Part shown: positions 60,398-64,000 of the stretch, one piece after another
Position numbering within the stretch: position 1 is the first letter of the stretch
How the letters are laid out: every line of letters begins with the position of its first letter
Assembly (NCBI RefSeq): GCF_007751035.1
Contig: NZ_CP036433.1
Coordinates: forward strand, 8,785,001-8,849,000
Length of the DNA stretch: 64,000 bases
Reading direction: 5' to 3'
DNA from: Lignipirellula cremea
GTDB lineage: Bacteria; Planctomycetota; Planctomycetia; Pirellulales; Pirellulaceae
Position numbers and translations under genes: made by a program
Notes under the pieces: model-generated
Seen by the model: the letters and a program-made list of their open reading frames with translations, nothing else
The model's database searches: none
What the model was told of the DNA's origin: nothing

Positions 60398-62485
60398 CTA
60401 TTTGGCCGGGAGCTTCTTGCGGTATTTGGACTTGGACTTGTTGAACGACTGGTCGCCTTCCTGGTAACGGGCCGGACGTCCGCCGCCGCCGTCAACGCGG
60501 GAGATCCGCAGCTTGCGGCCGCCGACCGCGACGTTCGTCAGAATCTCAAACAGCGCGGCAGGCAGGCCCTGCGGCAGATCAACCGTGCTGTGCCGATCGA
60601 AGATTTTGATCTTGCCGATCGACTCGCTGCCCAGCCCCGTTTCATTGGCGATCGCGCCGACAATGTTGCCGGGCTGGACCTGGTGAAACCGGCCGACTTC
60701 AATCCGATACGTGTCCATGTTGCCCATGCTGCGCTGCCCGCGGGACGGACGTTCGGCCTGGAAATCACGCTTGCCCGGTCGCTCACGGTCGTTCTTGAAG
60801 CCCGGCCGCGAATCGTGCGCAAAGCTTGCCTGTTTGATTTCTTCTTTGACCAGCAAAGGGGTTTCGCCGTTGGCCAGGATAGCCAGCGACGCGGCGATCA
60901 TTTCCAGCGGGATCTCATTCTCTCGCTGGTAATGCTCCACGATCGCCTGGAATTTTTCCAGTTCGCCATGGGCCAGTCCTTGCGTGATCCGCTCGTGAAA
61001 ACGGGCCACCCGCTGCTTGTTGATATCGCGGTTGGAAGGCAGGCTCATCGGCTCAATCGTTTGCCGGGTGGCCTGTTCCAGACGTTTCAGCGTGCGTGCT
61101 TCGCGGGGATGCACGAACAGAATCGCTTCGCCGCTGCGTCCGGCGCGGCCGGTGCGGCCAATCCGATGCACATACGCTTCGCTGTCGTACGGCAGGTCGT
61201 AGTTGATCACATGGCTGATCCGCTGCACATCGAGGCCGCGGGCCGCCACGTCGGTCGCCACCAGCACGTCGATCTTGCCGGAGCGCAGGCTCTCGACGAT
61301 CCGCTCCCGCTGCTTCTGCGGGACATCGCCGTTAAGGGCGGCCGTTTTCAGACCGGACTCGGCCAGGTATTCGGCCAGCGGTTCCGTCGTGCTGCGCGTT
61401 TTGACAAACACCAGTACGCCATCGATCGGCTCCGCTTCCAGAATGCGGGACAAGGCCGCCTGCTTCTGATGCGGGGCCGCGATGATATATCGCTGGTTGA
61501 TCGTATCAGCCGTCGCCGTGCGCTGGGCGATCGTGATCTCGGCCGGATTCTTCAGGTGCTGCTGGGCAATCTTGCGGATCGGCGGGGACATGGTCGCCGA
61601 GAACAACGCCATTTGCCGGTCCGCGGGAGCTTGGGTCAACACCCAGTCCACGTCGTCGGCAAAGCCCATGCGAAGCATTTCATCCGCTTCGTCCAGCACC
61701 AGGCACTGCAGATCATCAAGGTTCAGCGAACCGCGCCGCATATGATCCATCACGCGACCCGGCGTGCCGACCACCACGTGCACGCCACGGTTCAACTGGC
61801 GGAACTGCACCTGGTAATCCTGGCCGCCGTAAATGGCGACCACGTTCAATTCCCGCATGCTGCGGGCGTACTTTTCAAACGCTTCGGCCACCTGGATCGC
61901 CAGCTCCCGCGTCGGCGCCAGGACCAGCACCTGCGGATTTCGCTTCGACAGATCCAGCCGATCCAGCAACGGCAACGCAAACGCGGCCGTTTTTCCGGTG
62001 CCCGTTTGCGCCTGGCCCAGGACGTCGCGACCTTCTAACAGCAAAGGAATCGTCTGCGCCTGGATCGGCGTCGGCGTGGTGTAGCCCGCACTATCCAAAG
62101 CGGCCATTAACGGAGCGCTCAGGCCGAGCGTGCGAAAGCCGTTCTCTTCCTCGGCGTCCTCGCTCTTGTCGGCAGACGCCATTTGCTCAGCAGACGCCAA
62201 CTTTTCGGCAGCCGCCTTCTTCTTCTTTTTGGATTTCTTGCTGACGACCGGTTCTTCGCCGGCGACCGCATCTTCGGCAACCGGCGACTGCTCGGCAACC
62301 GGAGCTTCTTCAGCAACTGGAGCTTCTTCAGCAACCGGAGCTTCTTCGCTAACCGGCGATTGCTCGGCTACTGGCGTTTCTTCGTTGACCGGCGATTGTT
62401 CGCTGGTGCAGGCTTGTTCCTGGGTGGACGACTGAACTTCCGCGTCAAAATCACTCGACGCGTCTTCCCGATTGGACGAAATCAT
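60398..62485 (-). CDS. deaD: DEAD-box ATP-dependent RNA helicase with DbpA-type RNA-binding domain
   Basis: 695 residues. An acidic N-terminal extension (about 15-65) is built of imperfect VAE(E/Q)(A/S)P hexapeptides and is followed by a poly-lysine block ([11 protein letters not shown]). The helicase core has the Q motif (TPTPIQAQ), Walker [13 protein letters not shown] ([10 protein letters not shown]), SAT (ALFSATMS) and [11 protein letters not shown] DbpA/CsdA-type RNA-binding domain ([19 protein letters not shown]) lies near residue 600, and the C-terminus is basic. It unwinds structured RNA in ribosome assembly or cold response, as in CsdA. Confidence 0.9.
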   Translation of the reverse strand: MISSNREDASSDFDAEVQSSTQEQACTSEQSPVNEETPVAEQSPVSEEAPVAEEAPVAEEAPVAEQSPVAEDAVAGEEPVVSKKSKKKKKAAAEKLASAEQMASADKSEDAEEENGFRTLGLSAPLMAALDSAGYTTPTPIQAQTIPLLLEGRDVLGQAQTGTGKTAAFALPLLDRLDLSKRNPQVLVLAPTRELAIQVAEAFEKYARSMRELNVVAIYGGQDYQVQFRQLNRGVHVVVGTPGRVMDHMRRGSLNLDDLQCLVLDEADEMLRMGFADDVDWVLTQAPADRQMALFSATMSPPIRKIAQQHLKNPAEITIAQRTATADTINQRYIIAAPHQKQAALSRILEAEPIDGVLVFVKTRSTTEPLAEYLAESGLKTAALNGDVPQKQRERIVESLRSGKIDVLVATDVAARGLDVQRISHVINYDLPYDSEAYVHRIGRTGRAGRSGEAILFVHPREARTLKRLEQATRQTIEPMSLPSNRDINKQRVARFHERITQGLAHGELEKFQAIVEHYQRENEIPLEMIAASLAILANGETPLLVKEEIKQASFAHDSRPGFKNDRERPGKRDFQAERPSRGQRSMGNMDTYRIEVGRFHQVQPGNIVGAIANETGLGSESIGKIKIFDRHSTVDLPQGLPAALFEILTNVAVGGRKLRISRVDGGGGRPARYQEGDQSFNKSKSKYRKKLPAK

Positions 62486-63052
62486 GTAGCAACCTGAATG
62501 GGGGAATACCGTGGGAACAGACGACTGCCGCAGAAAGTCGTCGCGCGGAATACAAACACCGCGAGAGGCAAAGGCAAACGCCTTCGCTTCTCATCGTTCA
62601 ATCACGGGGATACCTGTAGGGGAATTGCGGGCGAACATAGCGCAAGCCCTGGTTACTGTCGAAACGACCGGCGCTAACCGGGCGACACCTCGTCGCCATA
62701 ACCGCTTGCAGGAATGATCGAACGCATCAGGTACTGTTCAGGAATCGGTGGGAAAGACTTATCGGTGGGAAAGTCTAGCAGCCCAGCGAGGTAAGAATCT
62801 GAATCTGGCTGAATCTAATCCAATCAATACGATCCAACTTACTCGAAGATTTATTTTTCCGCGAGGGGCGCCCTGGCCAGGAACGGGTTAAAAATCCGTG
62901 AAAAATCAGGCGGCTCCCGGCGCGACCATGCTGCGGGGAACGGCCGCCGCAGGGCTCAAGCTTCGCTCCACCCCCACTCAAAGGACGAATGGCTCCGCCC
63001 AGGGCCTCGATTCGCACGAGACCCTGGCCCCGGGAGCTTTTGGCTGTCGCTA
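62486..63052. other. Gap without a gene; deaD leader
   Basis: 567 bases upstream of deaD. Two copies of atcggtgggaaag (62744 and 62761), 17 bases apart, lie in it. The remainder holds no convincing gene; a short frame at 62775-63017 lacks a ribosome site and motifs. Confidence 0.5.
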
Positions 63053-63463
63053 CTAGCGGCGACCTTGCTGGGCCCAGTTGCGAGCTCCCTGCAGGGCGTT
63101 GTACTGGTTCCGATTCAAGTTCTGGAACCCGCCGAAATTCAACCGGTTGGGAGCGCGTCGCTCCGAATCCACCTGCAGTCCGCCGCCTTGCTGCCCGCGT
63201 CGATTCCCAGAGTTCTGCACTTGGCGCTGATTCCGCATGCTGGCCGTTTCACTCTGCCAGGTGTGGGCCGAGTCATCGCTGTTGCGGATACTGGGATGGT
63301 TCGGCGGCTTGATCCCCGTTTGGATGCTACGGCCGATAAAGTTGTTGCGATTGAAGGGATCACCTCCGCCGCCAAACAGGCCCCCGGCCTGGCAATGGCT
63401 CACACAGCAGGCGAACGTTCCGGCAACCACAGCGACAGCGATCATTTTGGATGCAAACTTCAT
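63053..63463 (-). CDS. Small exported Asn/Gln/Arg-rich protein
   Basis: 136 residues. The signal peptide (MKFASKMIAVAVVAGTFACCVSHCQAGG) contains cysteines near the cleavage region, so a lipoprotein is possible but not clear. The mature part is Asn/Arg/Gln-rich and low in hydrophobic residues (NRNNFIGRSIQTGIKPPNHP, GNRRGQQGGG). It looks disordered. No family was recognised. ATG 63463 is chosen because it opens the signal peptide; the frame continues upstream without a ribosome site. Confidence 0.65.
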   Translation of the reverse strand: MKFASKMIAVAVVAGTFACCVSHCQAGGLFGGGGDPFNRNNFIGRSIQTGIKPPNHPSIRNSDDSAHTWQSETASMRNQRQVQNSGNRRGQQGGGLQVDSERRAPNRLNFGGFQNLNRNQYNALQGARNWAQQGRR

Positions 63464-63643
63464 GGGATTCTGCTCATTTCTCATGAGGTCAACTGGCTCA
63501 TCAAGCCGCCATGGCTTGAACTTGCCAGGGATATCCTCAAATCCCCCGTTATCGGACAATATTTTTTCACATTTTCTGCGAGCCGCCTCACTGCGACTGC
63601 CACCGTGGCGCCATCGCGACTCCGAACAGGTGTCGCCAGCAAC

Positions 63644-64000
63644 TTATCGGCCGGGCTTGAGCGCGGCCTGCCGTAGCGGGACTTCGTCCAGATCGATGCG
63701 AATCCGCCGGGTGCGGCCCTTTCTTTCCACCACCAGTTCGATCGGACTCGGCAGGGTGGAAAGCTGCTCCAGCAGCAGATCGCTGCTTTCAATTGGCGTC
63801 CCGTTGACCGCCCGAATGCGGTCCAGCAGCTTCAGTCCCGACCAGTAGGCCGGCGAACCCGAGATCACCTGCGTGACCATCATCCCGCGGGGATCGGCGT
63901 CGTCGGATCGCCAGGACAATCCGACCCGCACCGGCGAGCCCTCCAACTCCACGCGCTGCCGCAACGGCTCCGCCACCCCCTGCCGGGCAATGACCAGTTC
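63644..64000 (-). CDS. PDZ-domain protein, C-terminal part (cut by the right edge)
   Basis: The frame is open to the right edge of the window, so the start lies outside it. At least 118 residues are visible. They hold a PDZ domain: MVTQVISGSPAYWSGLKLLD, a pattern of HtrA-type PDZ domains, then IRAVNGTPIESSDLLLEQL and SPIELVVERKGR. Upstream in frame is ELVIARQGVAEPL, which continues the same protein. A trypsin-like protease domain may lie outside the window; that is inference from the family. Confidence 0.7.
   Translation of the reverse strand, partial: ELVIARQGVAEPLRQRVELEGSPVRVGLSWRSDDADPRGMMVTQVISGSPAYWSGLKLLDRIRAVNGTPIESSDLLLEQLSTLPSPIELVVERKGRTRRIRIDLDEVPLRQAALKPGR

Noticed and set aside
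62775-63017. 80-codon minus-strand frame upstream of deaD
   Set aside because: Basic, motif-free and without a ribosome site.

Overview
The window comes from a GC-rich chromosome of a planctomycete, most likely a Pirellulaceae-type organism. The evidence is lineage-typical proteins: a DUF1549/DUF1553 secreted protein with a CxxxxCH site, ThuA/PVC-type dehydrogenases with HEAT repeats and a detached c-heme domain, a neutral ceramidase-like secreted protein, a DUF2617 protein, a Gld-type ABC system with a DUF4340 partner, a tripeptidyl-peptidase II-like subtilase and a receptor-like Ser/Thr kinase. No rRNA, tRNA, CRISPR array, insertion sequence or phage gene was recognised. Gene assignments rest on reading motifs; no database search was possible.

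Layout. 1-8.2 kb: truncated PAS sensor (-), DUF4129 membrane protein with a QQDGK minisatellite (+), DUF1549/1553 protein (+), ceramidase-like protein (-), PfpI/DJ-1 protein (+). 8.4-16 kb: minus-strand group of a cyclase-kinase fusion, a sulfotransferase and a 959-residue protein made of two ATP-grasp/glutathionylspermidine-synthase-like halves. 16-21 kb: ThuA-NPCBM-dehydrogenase-HEAT protein followed by a separate HEAT/c-heme protein. 21-27.7 kb: Gly/Tyr-rich secreted peptide, galE and a TPPII-like protease. 27.7-35 kb: apparent six-gene minus-strand unit of TPR protein, J-like protein, GrpE, Hsp70, zinc-ribbon/TPR protein and amidase. 35.19-35.43 kb: 23 consecutive units of an 11-bp phased repeat. 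35.7-41.3 kb: Gld-like ABC ATPase, fused permease/GldG protein and DUF4340 protein. 41.5-48 kb: minus-strand sugar-acid operon. 48.9-55.3 kb: LRR protein and three membrane or secreted coiled-coil/TPR proteins. 55.8-64 kb: CoA-binding protein, KaiC-like ATPase, DUF2617 protein, CPBP protease, purine nucleoside phosphorylase, DEAD-box helicase, small secreted protein and a PDZ protein that runs off the right edge.

How the genes work together. In the 41.5-48 kb operon the families fit one chain: an L-galactose-dehydrogenase-like AKR, a lactonase, an LgoD-like zinc dehydrogenase, a UxaE-like epimerase and a UxuB-like SDR would convert L-galactose (or L-fucose by analogy) to D-mannonate without phosphorylation, helped by a FucU-type mutarotase. 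The 27.7-35 kb unit looks like a dedicated Hsp70 machine whose J-like partner has lost the HPD motif. The 11-bp array between that unit and the Gld genes is non-coding and has no obvious counterpart among ordinary promoters. A family of hairpin-rich intergenic repeats occurs at 8.2, 17.4 and 57.3 kb.
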